This document shows positions 43,464 to 52,641 of a DNA stretch of 64,000 nt, piece after piece. Below the pieces are notes generated by a model, which searched no databases, was not told the origin of the DNA, and saw only the letters and a list, made by a program, of their open reading frames with translations. The stretch lies in contig NZ_JAPJDL010000018.1 in assembly GCF_026242055.1 (NCBI RefSeq), forward strand, positions 1 to 64,000, in the 5' to 3' direction. Both the position numbers and the translations under genes were made by a program. Origin of the DNA: Lentzea sp. NEAU-D7. GTDB lineage: Bacteria; Actinomycetota; Actinomycetes; Mycobacteriales; Pseudonocardiaceae. Within the stretch, counting starts at the first letter, position 1. Each line of letters opens with the position of its first letter.

Positions 43464-45148
43464 CCTCCCACCGGCTGCCGCTCCAGTCGGTCGACCAGCT
43501 CGCACGGGGCGGCGGCGATGACGCGGTTCTAGCTCGGCTGAACGACGGTCAGTTCAGTGCGCGGCTCGTCGCCTTGCGCGCGTTGCTGGACGAGGTCGCG
43601 GGTCGTTCACTCCTGCTCGAGATCGACGAGGCGTGGGACCTGCTCGTCCTGGCCCAGAGGAAATCTCCCGGTCTGGTACGTCAGGTCCTGATGCTGCCAC
43701 AGGTCGGCGCGTGGCTCACGGACGTTCTGCGGAGGCTGCGCGGGACGATGAAGTCCGCAGAGCCCCTGTGGGTGGAAGTCGGCCATCTGAGGTGCGTGGC
43801 AGCGGCGGCGGCTCACCTGTGCGACATCGACTTCTCACTGGACGTTCCTGTGAGCCGGGGCGTGATCTCCCTCCCGTCGCTGGGCATCGCCGCGGTGCCG
43901 GTGTCATCTCATTGGGCCGTCGCGAGAGCAGAGGCGCACGCGGGCCGGCTTTCCTTGTTCTGCGGTGAACACGCGGTTCGAGTACCGGAGGACGAGAACT
44001 GGTCACCGGTCCACCGGGTGGTCTCAGGTGACTTCCGGCCTCTGCTGGACGATGTCGAGCCGCACCGCGACTACCGCGCCAAGGTTCCCCCGCTCAGGCT
44101 GACGGACATCGAGATCGAGCGGTGGGCACGAGGACTCGACGAGGCACGGGTCCTGCTCGGCAAGGAGTACGTGAGTGCCCTCACCGCGATGGTGACCACG
44201 GTCGTGCCAGTCGCGCCGGCGAACGACGGCACGCCCTACAGCGGCTCGTCCGCGGATGCGTACGGTGCCGTGCTGCTGTCGGAGCCCCCGGACTCCACCG
44301 CGTTCGCCGAGACACTCGCCCACGAGGTGCAGCACACCAAGCTCGCCGCGCTGATGACGATGGAACCTCTTTACACGGCAAGCGGAAACGCCTATTGCTA
44401 CGCGCCGTGGCGCGAAGACCCCCGCCCCTTGAGCGGGCTCTACCAGGGCGCGTACGCCTTTCTCGGTGTGACGGACTTCTGGCGAGCACATCGTCTGGCA
44501 GCCCCGTCCGGCCGTGCGGACTTCGAGTTCGCCTACTGGTGCGGGCAGACCACCCACGCGACCAGGTTTCTGCGCGGTCGCCGTGAGCTCACCCCTCTCG
44601 GCCGCCGGTTCGCCACGATCATGGCGGCACGGCTGAAGCCGTGGAACCGGATCAAGGTCTGTGCCGCGGCCGGACTCGCGGCGCGCCTCGCTGCCCTGGA
44701 CCACCGCGCGACCTGGCGTGCCCGGCATCTCACGCCTGATCCCGCCGGCGTGAGCCACCTTGCGGATCTGTTCCTCGCCGGGCATCAGCGACCGCCCGGA
44801 GAGCTACCGCCCTCGACGCTGTCGCCGGGCCCGGCGCCACCGCTGCCGCGCATCGAACTCCGACGGCGGCGGTTCCACACCCTCGAGAACGCCCAGGTGC
44901 CCGCCGCGACTGACGCCGACCTGCTGCACGTCGCAGGCGATCAGGAGGGCGCGACTCGCCTCTACCTGGCGGACATCGGAATCCGGCCGGACGACGCGGC
45001 CGCGTGGATCGGGCTCGGGCTCGCGGATCCGGCGGCGCGAACCGTGTTGCGGGCGCCGGAGGTCGTCATGGCGGTGCATGCGGAGGTCGCCCGGCGTACC
45101 GGTGAGTTCCCCGACCCACGCGCGATCGCCGCGTGGGTCGGGCGCTGA
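43457..45148 (+). CDS. HExxH-motif protein, probable alpha-ketoglutarate-dependent peptide beta-hydroxylase
   Basis: A 563-residue protein starting at GTG 43457 (VLTSHRLPLQSVDQLARGG), the usual N-terminus of HEXXH-motif-domain proteins. The metal site is ETLAHEVQHTKLAALM, His289-Glu290-x-x-His293. The stretch VPVAPANDGTPYSGSSADAYGAVLLS before it and PRPLSGLYQGAYAFLGV after it are also typical. It lacks a radical SAM domain, whereas related FxsB proteins fuse a radical SAM/SPASM domain to this region. Family knowledge points to iron/alpha-ketoglutarate peptide beta-hydroxylation, so the overlapping upstream precursor is the obvious substrate. The 3' end stands four bases from the convergent STAND gene. 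A metalloprotease is the less likely alternative. Confidence 0.8.
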   Translation: MLTSHRLPLQSVDQLARGGGDDAVLARLNDGQFSARLVALRALLDEVAGRSLLLEIDEAWDLLVLAQRKSPGLVRQVLMLPQVGAWLTDVLRRLRGTMKSAEPLWVEVGHLRCVAAAAAHLCDIDFSLDVPVSRGVISLPSLGIAAVPVSSHWAVARAEAHAGRLSLFCGEHAVRVPEDENWSPVHRVVSGDFRPLLDDVEPHRDYRAKVPPLRLTDIEIERWARGLDEARVLLGKEYVSALTAMVTTVVPVAPANDGTPYSGSSADAYGAVLLSEPPDSTAFAETLAHEVQHTKLAALMTMEPLYTASGNAYCYAPWREDPRPLSGLYQGAYAFLGVTDFWRAHRLAAPSGRADFEFAYWCGQTTHATRFLRGRRELTPLGRRFATIMAARLKPWNRIKVCAAAGLAARLAALDHRATWRARHLTPDPAGVSHLADLFLAGHQRPPGELPPSTLSPGPAPPLPRIELRRRRFHTLENAQVPAATDADLLHVAGDQEGATRLYLADIGIRPDDAAAWIGLGLADPAARTVLRAPEVVMAVHAEVARRTGEFPDPRAIAAWVGR

Positions 45149-45152
45149 TCGC

Positions 45153-48100
45153 TCAGCCGGTGGGCAGCGGTTCCAGGTCGCAGTCGGCGCGGGCACTGCT
45201 GGCCGCGGCGATCGTGGCCGGGTGGTTCTTGCCGAGCACCCGCCGGAACCGGCTGATGACGTCGATCTGCAGGGACTCAGCGTCCGCGGTGCGGTCGAGC
45301 CCGCGCAGGTCCAGGACGATGTTCGCGAGACACGCGAGCGTCGACGGGTGGTCCTCGCCCAGCACACGCCGGGAACGTTCGAGCACTCGCTGGTTGAGGG
45401 TGTACGACTTCTCGTACTCGCCCGATGCCGCGTAGTCACTCGCCCTGTTCGTGGCGCACACGAGCGTGAACGGGTGGTCGTATCCCAGTGCGTCCTGCAT
45501 CGTGACGAATGCGTCCTCGTTGAGTTCGGACGCTCCGGCGACGTCACCCATCAACCGCAGGGTGACGGCCAAGTTCGTCTTCGCCGCCAGCACGTAAGGA
45601 TGGCTCTCGCCCAGTGTCGCCGCGTAGGCCTGGACGACCTTCTCGCCGAGTTCCCTCGACTCCGCCAGCGCACCTGTCTGCCTCAGGTCCACCGCCAGGT
45701 TCATCGACGCCGCCAGTGATCCGGGGTAGTTCTCGCCGTACCTCTTCGCGTACCGCAGAACCGCTTCCTCCGAAAGGCGCAAGGCACCGGCGTGGTCACC
45801 CGCCTTGCGGCGAGTCACAGCGAGGTTCTTGATGGCCCGCAAGGTGTCCGGGTGATCATCGCCGAAGAGCCTGCGGTGTTTCGCGACGGCGGTCTCCAGC
45901 ATGTCGCGGGCCTGGACGTACTCACCGCATTCACGGATGTCCAGGCACAGGTTGTTGAGCATCGACAGGGTGAACCTGTGCTCGTCACCGAGAATGCGCG
46001 CGCGAAGCTCCCAGGTGGACTGGTCGATGTCACGGGCCTCAGCGAACCTGCCGACGAGGCGCAGTGCGATTCCGAGGTTGTCCGCCATCGCGAGGGTGAA
46101 GCCGTCCTCCTCACCGAAAACCTCCTCGGCGATGCGGTAGCCGTTGTCGCTCAATTGCCACGCCTTGGTGAACTCACCCAGCGCGCGAACGTCCATGGCG
46201 ACCATGTTGGCCAGGATGAGCGTTGTCTCGGATTCATTGCCGAGGTGTTCCTGCGCCACCGCGTACGCACGTTCATCGACCGCGAGTGCTTCCGTGTACC
46301 GACCGAGTGCGCGGAGACAGATTCCCAGCTGTTTCGATGCCATCAGCGATTCAGGCTTTTCCTCGCCGAACCGCTCACTCCAGTAGTTGAAAAGTTCGCG
46401 CGAGTAGTCGTGACCACTGTGGTCGTCACCCCACGCGGAGAGGAAGACAGCGCTGTGCAGAGCGGTGCGCCGCACCCAGGGGTCATCGCATTCATGCATT
46501 TTCGATGCACGCACGTGGGGCAGCAGCTCGATGTACTTCGACCAGTTCTTCTGGTTGGCCGGTCCGCGTGGATCGTCAGTGGCGAGCAGCACGTGCGCAG
46601 CGTGCCGCATTTGCGCACGTTCCTGCGGGGTCATGCGGTCGTACAATGCGCCTTGCACCAGCCGATGAAGCAGAATCGTGGCGTTGCTCTGGTCGATCTG
46701 CGCCAGGCTGTACCTGTTGATCTGACGCATGGCCTTGCCGAGCAGCAGCGGGTCGCGCAGTGCGTCCGCCAGCTCCTCCGGCACCGGGATTCCCTGGAGT
46801 TCGATGAAGAGGTTCCGGTCGATCGGCTCGGGCGCGAAGAACGAGCAGACCTGCAGGAGCTGCAGAGCCGCGGGGTTCTCCTGGCTCAGTCGATCGAGCG
46901 ACACGTTCCACGCCGCAGCCACCGGTACGTGGTAGTCGAGCGGCAGACCGGCTTCGAGGAGTTCCGCACGCTTTTGCGCGAACAGCAGAAGGTATTCCGC
47001 GGCGTTCATACCCGTCTCACGCAGCCAGGACGCGGCCTGCTCGATCGCGAGAGGCAGGTCTCCGAGCACCTCGGCGATCTGCTCGGCGTCGGAGTCGGTC
47101 AGCCCGCGGTTGCGCCGCTGCAGCAACTGCCTGCTCTCGGACCGGCTGAACAGGTCGACCTCGACCGTCTGCGCGACGTTCGACCAGTGAGTGTTGCGTG
47201 AAGTCACGAGGATGTGCCCTGAACCGCCGCTGGGAAAGAACGGACGAACATCCTCGGGCTTGTCGGCGTTGTCGAAGACGAGCAGCCATCGCCGATAAGG
47301 ATGACCGCGCCGCAGCGACTCGCGCACAGCCTCTATGACCGCGTGGACCGCGCCGGTGTTCGGAATTCCGAGTTTTTCGGCGAGCGTCATGAAAACCGAA
47401 CGGATGTGCGTGGGGTCCTCCGACGGAATCCACCAGACCACGTCGTAGTCGTCCGCGTGCAGATAGGCGTACTCGATTGCCACCTGCGACTTGCCGATCC
47501 CTCCCAGGCCGTACAAAGCCTCGGGAAGCACCGCGGTGAGATTCGTGTCGCCGGAAGTCAGCCGGGCGTGCAGGGCCGAGAGCATCTCGGTGCGCCCGGT
47601 GAAGTTGAAGTTGCGCGGCGGGACCGACCATGCCCGCGGAACATCACCTTGCTGATCCAGGAGTGTGGACGAGGTCTCGTCGCGCAGGGTCACAGTCCCT
47701 CCTGGGTCCGGTGCATTGATCGTCGATATTTGTGAGGGAGATTCCTCTTCGGTGGGAGCAGACACGGGCGCGATTGAATCAGCGACCACGTCCTCCTGAT
47801 CGACCTGGTCGGCCGTCAGGTCGGTGATGATCGCTCTGATACGATTAGACCGTTTGGCGTATGGCCCGCTCATCGCCCGGAAAATCACCTGCTGCAGGCG
47901 CAGATGAGGAAGGTTTTCCGGGGTCGCCTCCGAAATGGCGGAGTCCGGATCGTCGAGCGCTTCCTTGAGGTCGCGAGTCGCCTCGCTTTTCGGGAGCAAG
48001 TCGGCCACGGTGCGCAGAACGCGGGCCGTGTCCGCTCGCGAGCAGGTGGAGAGCAATTCCTGCCGCAATCCCTCCCGGAACTCGTAGGTGCCGGGAGAAG

Positions 48101-49388
48101 AAGTGCCCTCGTCGCGTTCGACGAGGCCGCCGAGCAGCACCTCGGCCAGGTGCGAGAGCTTCGTGCCGGGCAGCACGGTCTGGCGCACGGCGCTCATCAC
48201 CGGCAGCTTCAGCGGGACCGGGGTGGCGGCGAGCAGGCCGGCGAGGGCGAACGCCGGCGGGGAGGCGATGGTGCGGAAGCGGCTCACCCGGTCGGCCGGG
48301 CTCAGGTGTGGCATCGGGTCGACCTCGAAGGTGCTCTCCTTGGCACTCGGGTCGGCGAACAACGTGGTGAGGTGGACGGCGGGGCCGTCGCCGGTGACCA
48401 GCCGGGTCCAGTGGCCGAGCCAGTCCGGGCGCAGTTCCAGCACGGGCACGGGCACCGCGGTGTCCGGCGGCCGTTCGTCGGAGGGGTCGGCGAGGCGGTA
48501 GCGGATGCGGGCGTTCGGCGAGCCCGCGCCGGGCATCCGCAGCTGCACCCTCGTCGTCACGAGGCCGGTCCAGCTCCACAGCTCGTGCGGGAGCAGGTGC
48601 ATGACGGACACGTGGATCGAACGGCCCCAGTAGCCGATGACGCGGTCCGCCGCGCCGGTGTGCCACGCCCTGCCCACCCCGTCCGTCACCACGAGCACCA
48701 GGCGTCCGCCGGACGGGTCGAGCAGTTCCGCGGGGCCGCGGGACGGGCCGTCCGGCGCGCCGACGCGCACCAGCAGGTCGCCGGCGCTCTCCTGGTCGAA
48801 GTCGACGAAGTAGAGGCGGACCGTGCGGAACGCGCCCTGGGTCTCGAGCACCGCGCGGAAGTCCGCGATCTCGCGCTGCCAGATCTCCAGCGACGCCATG
48901 TCCACGACGAGCGCGATCTCGAACGGCCGGGTGAGCGCGGGGAGGAAGGCGGGCAGCCACACGCCGGTCTCGGCGACGCGGACCGCGGTGGTCTCCTCGT
49001 CGAACTCCACCTCGTGGTCCGAGGGCACGAGTCGCGCGAGCGGTCGCAGTGCCCGCGAGATCGCGCGGGTGTGCGGCAGGCTCTCGGCGACCGGTCGGGC
49101 GGCACCCGGTTCGTACTGCGGTGGCACGCCAGGAGCGAACCTCGGCGGAACCTCGTCCTTTGTGGACCGCATTTCCGGGAGACCGGGCGGAGACGCGGTG
49201 GGCCGGAGAGCCGGTGGAACGTCGTCGGGAGGCGGAAGTGCCATCGGCAGAACGACGTGCTGCCGCGTGGGCGTGCCCGGAACCGCCGCCGGGCCCGCCA
49301 CCTCCCTGCTCGCGTTCCACACCTGGCTCGCGAGCCACAGGGCGTCCGCCAGCTCCCTCGCGGTGAGGTCGCGCTCCGCCGCGCTCAT
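45153..49388 (-). CDS. vWA-like/NB-ARC (STAND) ATPase with TPR repeats (SAV_2336/FxsT type)
   Basis: A 1411-residue protein. Residues 1 to about 540 are the SAV_2336 N-terminal type, including a vWA-like core (FEIALVVDMASLEIW, where a MIDAS is degenerate) and SVMHLLPHELWSWTGLVTTRVQL. An NB-ARC ATPase follows (about 590-850): P-loop YGLGGIGKSQ at 626-635, Walker B WLLVFDNAD, and GSGHILVTSRN. TPRs of about 42 residues fill residues 1060-1400, with recurring LGxDHPxTL motifs. The ATG overlaps the MoxR-like stop. NB-ARC/TPR proteins of this kind are called FxsT in FxSxx-COOH loci and act as oligomerising sensors in conflict systems. Confidence 0.85.
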   Translation of the reverse strand: MSAAERDLTARELADALWLASQVWNASREVAGPAAVPGTPTRQHVVLPMALPPPDDVPPALRPTASPPGLPEMRSTKDEVPPRFAPGVPPQYEPGAARPVAESLPHTRAISRALRPLARLVPSDHEVEFDEETTAVRVAETGVWLPAFLPALTRPFEIALVVDMASLEIWQREIADFRAVLETQGAFRTVRLYFVDFDQESAGDLLVRVGAPDGPSRGPAELLDPSGGRLVLVVTDGVGRAWHTGAADRVIGYWGRSIHVSVMHLLPHELWSWTGLVTTRVQLRMPGAGSPNARIRYRLADPSDERPPDTAVPVPVLELRPDWLGHWTRLVTGDGPAVHLTTLFADPSAKESTFEVDPMPHLSPADRVSRFRTIASPPAFALAGLLAATPVPLKLPVMSAVRQTVLPGTKLSHLAEVLLGGLVERDEGTSSPGTYEFREGLRQELLSTCSRADTARVLRTVADLLPKSEATRDLKEALDDPDSAISEATPENLPHLRLQQVIFRAMSGPYAKRSNRIRAIITDLTADQVDQEDVVADSIAPVSAPTEEESPSQISTINAPDPGGTVTLRDETSSTLLDQQGDVPRAWSVPPRNFNFTGRTEMLSALHARLTSGDTNLTAVLPEALYGLGGIGKSQVAIEYAYLHADDYDVVWWIPSEDPTHIRSVFMTLAEKLGIPNTGAVHAVIEAVRESLRRGHPYRRWLLVFDNADKPEDVRPFFPSGGSGHILVTSRNTHWSNVAQTVEVDLFSRSESRQLLQRRNRGLTDSDAEQIAEVLGDLPLAIEQAASWLRETGMNAAEYLLLFAQKRAELLEAGLPLDYHVPVAAAWNVSLDRLSQENPAALQLLQVCSFFAPEPIDRNLFIELQGIPVPEELADALRDPLLLGKAMRQINRYSLAQIDQSNATILLHRLVQGALYDRMTPQERAQMRHAAHVLLATDDPRGPANQKNWSKYIELLPHVRASKMHECDDPWVRRTALHSAVFLSAWGDDHSGHDYSRELFNYWSERFGEEKPESLMASKQLGICLRALGRYTEALAVDERAYAVAQEHLGNESETTLILANMVAMDVRALGEFTKAWQLSDNGYRIAEEVFGEEDGFTLAMADNLGIALRLVGRFAEARDIDQSTWELRARILGDEHRFTLSMLNNLCLDIRECGEYVQARDMLETAVAKHRRLFGDDHPDTLRAIKNLAVTRRKAGDHAGALRLSEEAVLRYAKRYGENYPGSLAASMNLAVDLRQTGALAESRELGEKVVQAYAATLGESHPYVLAAKTNLAVTLRLMGDVAGASELNEDAFVTMQDALGYDHPFTLVCATNRASDYAASGEYEKSYTLNQRVLERSRRVLGEDHPSTLACLANIVLDLRGLDRTADAESLQIDVISRFRRVLGKNHPATIAAASSARADCDLEPLPTG

Positions 49389-50419
49389 TCGAACCCCGTC
49401 GTGGAAAGCCGGTGCCACAGGGCGTCGCGCAGGCGTTCCCACGCGACTCGGTCCGAGGTGAGCCCGCTCGACGACGCGAGCTGGATGGTGTTCAGCAGCT
49501 GGTCGATCGCGAGTCCGCCCTCGGACTCGCTGCGGCGCAGGAACTTCCGGATCAGCTCGGCGGAGCCGCCCGACGCGTCGCGGAAGTGCGCGGCCACCAT
49601 GCTCGCGAGCTGCTCCTCGTTCGGCGGCTGCATCTCCAGCTGCAGCGTCCTGCGCAGGAACGCCGGAGGGAACTCGCGTTCCCGGTTGCTGGTGAACACG
49701 ATGAACGGGAAGGCGCGGCACACCACCCGTCCCTCGGTGATCTCCGCGCTGCCACCGGGATCCGCGGTGTGCACGACGACCTTCGGCGTCCGGCGTGCGA
49801 CGCGGGCGAGCTCGCGGATCAGGAACTCCCCGTCCTCCAGCACCGCGAGCAGGTCGTGCGGCAGCGAGAGATCGGCCTTGTCGACCTCGTCCACCACCAG
49901 GACCCGCGGAAGCTCGTACGGCAGCAACGCCGTGCCCAGCGGCCCCAGGTGGATGAAGTCGCCGATGTCGGTCGGCTCGTCGAGCACCCCGCTCGCCCTG
50001 GCGCTGGACGCGTGCACGCGACCGATGGCGTCGTACTCGTAGAGGCCGTCCTGCCGGAGCTTGGTGCTCGACGTCACCGGCCAGGTCAGAACCGGTCCCA
50101 GCGAGAGCTCTCTGGCCACGCGGAACGCCAGCGACGTCTTGCCGGTGCCGGGGCCGCCGGTGACGAGCAACGGCCTGCGCAGCAGCAGGGCGGCGTTGAC
50201 CATGTCGATCTCGTGGCGGTCCGCCGGGTAGGACGTGTCGGCGCCGGGCGCGCCGATCCGCCGGGTGTTCTCGTGCTCCCCGCCGGGCGGCAGGGGCAGC
50301 GCGGGACCGCCCCGGAACACCCGCCAGGGCGGCGGTTCCGGCAGGTCGGTCCGCAGATCCACCTCGGCGGCCGGTTGCCCCGTGCCGGTGTAGATGTGCC
50401 AGTCGTCGGTCCGCGTCAA
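49385..50419 (-). CDS. MoxR-type AAA+ ATPase of a vWA-MoxR-VMAP system
   Basis: A 344-residue AAA+ protein starting at TTG 50419, which overlaps the VMAP stop. Walker A is VTGGPGTGKTSLAFRVA, Walker B is RVLVVDEVDKADLSLPHDLL, and sensor 1 is FIVFTSNREREFPPAFLRR. A C-terminal helical lid follows. Its N-terminal 110 residues (WHIYTGTGQPAAEVDL onward) are specific to this subgroup. It sits between the VMAP and vWA/STAND genes in a tightly coupled operon, the arrangement of ternary conflict systems. Confidence 0.9.
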   Translation of the reverse strand: MTRTDDWHIYTGTGQPAAEVDLRTDLPEPPPWRVFRGGPALPLPPGGEHENTRRIGAPGADTSYPADRHEIDMVNAALLLRRPLLVTGGPGTGKTSLAFRVARELSLGPVLTWPVTSSTKLRQDGLYEYDAIGRVHASSARASGVLDEPTDIGDFIHLGPLGTALLPYELPRVLVVDEVDKADLSLPHDLLAVLEDGEFLIRELARVARRTPKVVVHTADPGGSAEITEGRVVCRAFPFIVFTSNREREFPPAFLRRTLQLEMQPPNEEQLASMVAAHFRDASGGSAELIRKFLRRSESEGGLAIDQLLNTIQLASSSGLTSDRVAWERLRDALWHRLSTTGFE

Positions 50420-52524
50420 GGCGCGACCACCTCCTGCGGCAGGGGTTCCACCTGCCGGGCCGGGTCGTCCCAGAGGACGCTGATGTGGCTGCCGGGGTGC
50501 ACGTCGCAGTCGTCGGCGTACTGGGCCTGGCCGCGCAGCTTCTTCACGTTCTCCAGCAGCTTGCCGAGCCCGCCGTCCGCCAGCAGGTCGTCGACGGCGC
50601 TGCGGAACGCCTTGCCGGCGCAGTCCTCCCGGTGCCAGATCAGCACGGGCACACCCGTCTTGAGCGCGATCGCCACCTCCATCCTGCCGACGCTGTCGCG
50701 GGCGGACGGCGGGTCGGCGAGCACGAGCAGCACGACGTTCTCGGCGAGTGCGAGCTTGGCTCCGAGTTTCTGAAGGTGCCGAGGGCCGTCGAGCTGGCTG
50801 CGGTGCACCGCGTCGTCGATCGGACTGTCTCCCGCCTGGAGATGACTCTGCAGGTTTGTCCATCGCCGCTTCCACCGGCGGTGTTTCGCTTTCTCCCTGC
50901 TCCGTTCCAGTGACCGCAGGGACACCAGGTAGTCGACCCCGATCGGTGTCGCCACCTCGTCGGAGAACGAGATCCACTGGTCGACGGGCAGGTTGAGCAG
51001 GTCTTTCGGCAGGATCATCTCGATCGAGACGCTGCTCGCGTTCTCCGCCCAGCCCTCGATCCGGCCGACCAGCTCGCCCACCCGAGCCCGCAGTTCGGCG
51101 AGGCTGCCGGTGTAGTCGCGGCCTCGCTGCGGCGCCCACGTCGCCGAGTTCACCTGCCACCACTCGGAGAGCAGGTAGCGGCCGGGGCCGACGCCGTGCG
51201 GCTGCAGCCGCAGCACCAGCGACGCCTCGGCGGGCGCGACGGTCTCCGTGGTCTCCACCGAGATCGACCCGCGCAACGCGAGCAGGTCGGCGTGCAGGCC
51301 CATGGCACGCGCCTGGTCCTCGGAGAACTGCCAGAGGCGCTGGGAGAGCACGTCTCCCGCGTGCAGCGCGAGGTGTTCGAGCAACGCGAGCGCGGGCGGG
51401 ACGCCGTCGGGACGCGCGTTCATCCGCTCCAGCCGGTTCAGCACGTCGACGGCGTCGTGCCGGCCGGGTGGCAGGGGCGCTGCCTGGCTTCCCGCCGCGA
51501 CCCGATAGCACTCGGCGAGCTGCGGGAAGTCGGTGTCGCGCAACAGTTCGGTGATGGTGCGGCGGTCCTCCTCGCCGAAGAGCTCCAGCGTCGCCATGTC
51601 CTCGACGAGGCGGCTGATCTGCCGCAGCTCCTGGGCTTCCGGCTGCAACTGCTCGAGGGCCTGCAGCAACGCGCGCACCGCGCCCGGCCGACGCCCGCAG
51701 GCGAGCACGATCGCGAAGACGTGCAGCCGGGCGTCGTCGAACTCGGCGACCCGCAGCCGTGGTTCGAGCACGCTGTTGACCAGTTGCAGGCACAGCCTCC
51801 GGCCCTCGATCCGCGCCATCAGCGGCATTCTGGCGATCAGCTCGGCCAGGACGCCGAGCGACTCACCGCCACCGGCCATCGCCCCGTCGTCGATCTCCGC
51901 CGGTGCCACCGGGGCCGGTGCGGGCGCGGCAGCGGCCTGCATCGACTCGGCGGACAGCCGGATCCACGCCGACGTCCTGGTCTCCTTGACCGCGACCTCG
52001 ATCTCCCGGTACGCGAGCGGCTCGGCCGCCGGGTCGTGCCACAGCACTTCCTCGTAGAACGCCTTCGACACGATCACCGCGAGCACCGAGGACGAGCCCG
52101 CCAGTGCGGACTTCAGGGGGTCGGCCTCCAGCAACCGGAACGTGAGGTTCACGCAGTCGCCGACCGCGCCCTTGGCGTTGAACGTGACCTCACCGAAGTG
52201 CAGCGCGATCCGCAACCGGATGCGCGCCTCCTGGGTGACCGTCGCGTTGTACCGCAGCAGGTTCGCGATCAGCCGGCGGAGCAGGAACTCGGACAGCACC
52301 TGCTTGGGCACCTCAGGGGTGAAGAGGAACATCGCGCCGTCGCCGCGGTCCTCCTGGTGCCAGCAGTGCTCCTCGATGTTGCTCTCGCGCAGCGCGGCGT
52401 GCAGCGCGTCGTAGAGTCCGCCGTGGGCGACGAGCTTGTGGTGGTTGGTCCGGCTGGGGTCGCTGAACTTCTCCACGTCGACAGCCAGCACGGCCCGCGG
52501 CTCGGCGCGTGGTGTCTGTTCCAC
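50416..52524 (-). CDS. Nucleotide-cyclase-like/VMAP-C protein
   Basis: A 702-residue protein starting at GTG 52524 after AGGGAGAA. Residues about 10-190 resemble a class III nucleotide cyclase: AVLAVDVEKFSD (metal Asp16), RGDGAMFLF (Asp62) and VGDCVNLTFRLLEA (Asn126/Arg130). The residues that usually select the base are not conserved (Glu58, Gly119), so the product, if any, is unclear. A helical middle region (about 215-420) precedes a C-terminal domain (about 450-702) with EMILPKDLLNLPVDQWI and GVPVLIWHRED, characteristic of VMAP-C proteins. It is the first gene of the operon and is divergent from a Crp/Fnr gene. Confidence 0.8.
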   Translation of the reverse strand: MEQTPRAEPRAVLAVDVEKFSDPSRTNHHKLVAHGGLYDALHAALRESNIEEHCWHQEDRGDGAMFLFTPEVPKQVLSEFLLRRLIANLLRYNATVTQEARIRLRIALHFGEVTFNAKGAVGDCVNLTFRLLEADPLKSALAGSSSVLAVIVSKAFYEEVLWHDPAAEPLAYREIEVAVKETRTSAWIRLSAESMQAAAAPAPAPVAPAEIDDGAMAGGGESLGVLAELIARMPLMARIEGRRLCLQLVNSVLEPRLRVAEFDDARLHVFAIVLACGRRPGAVRALLQALEQLQPEAQELRQISRLVEDMATLELFGEEDRRTITELLRDTDFPQLAECYRVAAGSQAAPLPPGRHDAVDVLNRLERMNARPDGVPPALALLEHLALHAGDVLSQRLWQFSEDQARAMGLHADLLALRGSISVETTETVAPAEASLVLRLQPHGVGPGRYLLSEWWQVNSATWAPQRGRDYTGSLAELRARVGELVGRIEGWAENASSVSIEMILPKDLLNLPVDQWISFSDEVATPIGVDYLVSLRSLERSREKAKHRRWKRRWTNLQSHLQAGDSPIDDAVHRSQLDGPRHLQKLGAKLALAENVVLLVLADPPSARDSVGRMEVAIALKTGVPVLIWHREDCAGKAFRSAVDDLLADGGLGKLLENVKKLRGQAQYADDCDVHPGSHISVLWDDPARQVEPLPQEVVAP

Positions 52525-52593
52525 GGGTTCTCCCTACCGGCATGGGCGAGGGTCCATTATCCGGAGTTGATCTGAACATTGGTGCATTCCGGC

Positions 52594-52607
52594 CTGATTT
52601 AGATCAA
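52594..52607. promoter_or_regulatory. FNR/CRP-like box in the divergent promoter
   Basis: CTGAT-TTAG-ATCAA matches the FNR consensus TTGAT-N4-ATCAA at nine of ten positions. It lies 34 bases upstream of the Crp/Fnr start and 69 bases upstream of the VMAP start. An additional TTGATCT / AGATCAA pair spans 52567-52607. The downstream regulator may bind here; binding is not demonstrated. Confidence 0.5.
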
Positions 52608-52641
52608 TCGGGGCAGTCAGCGGCCTGCGGTTGCCGGAATC

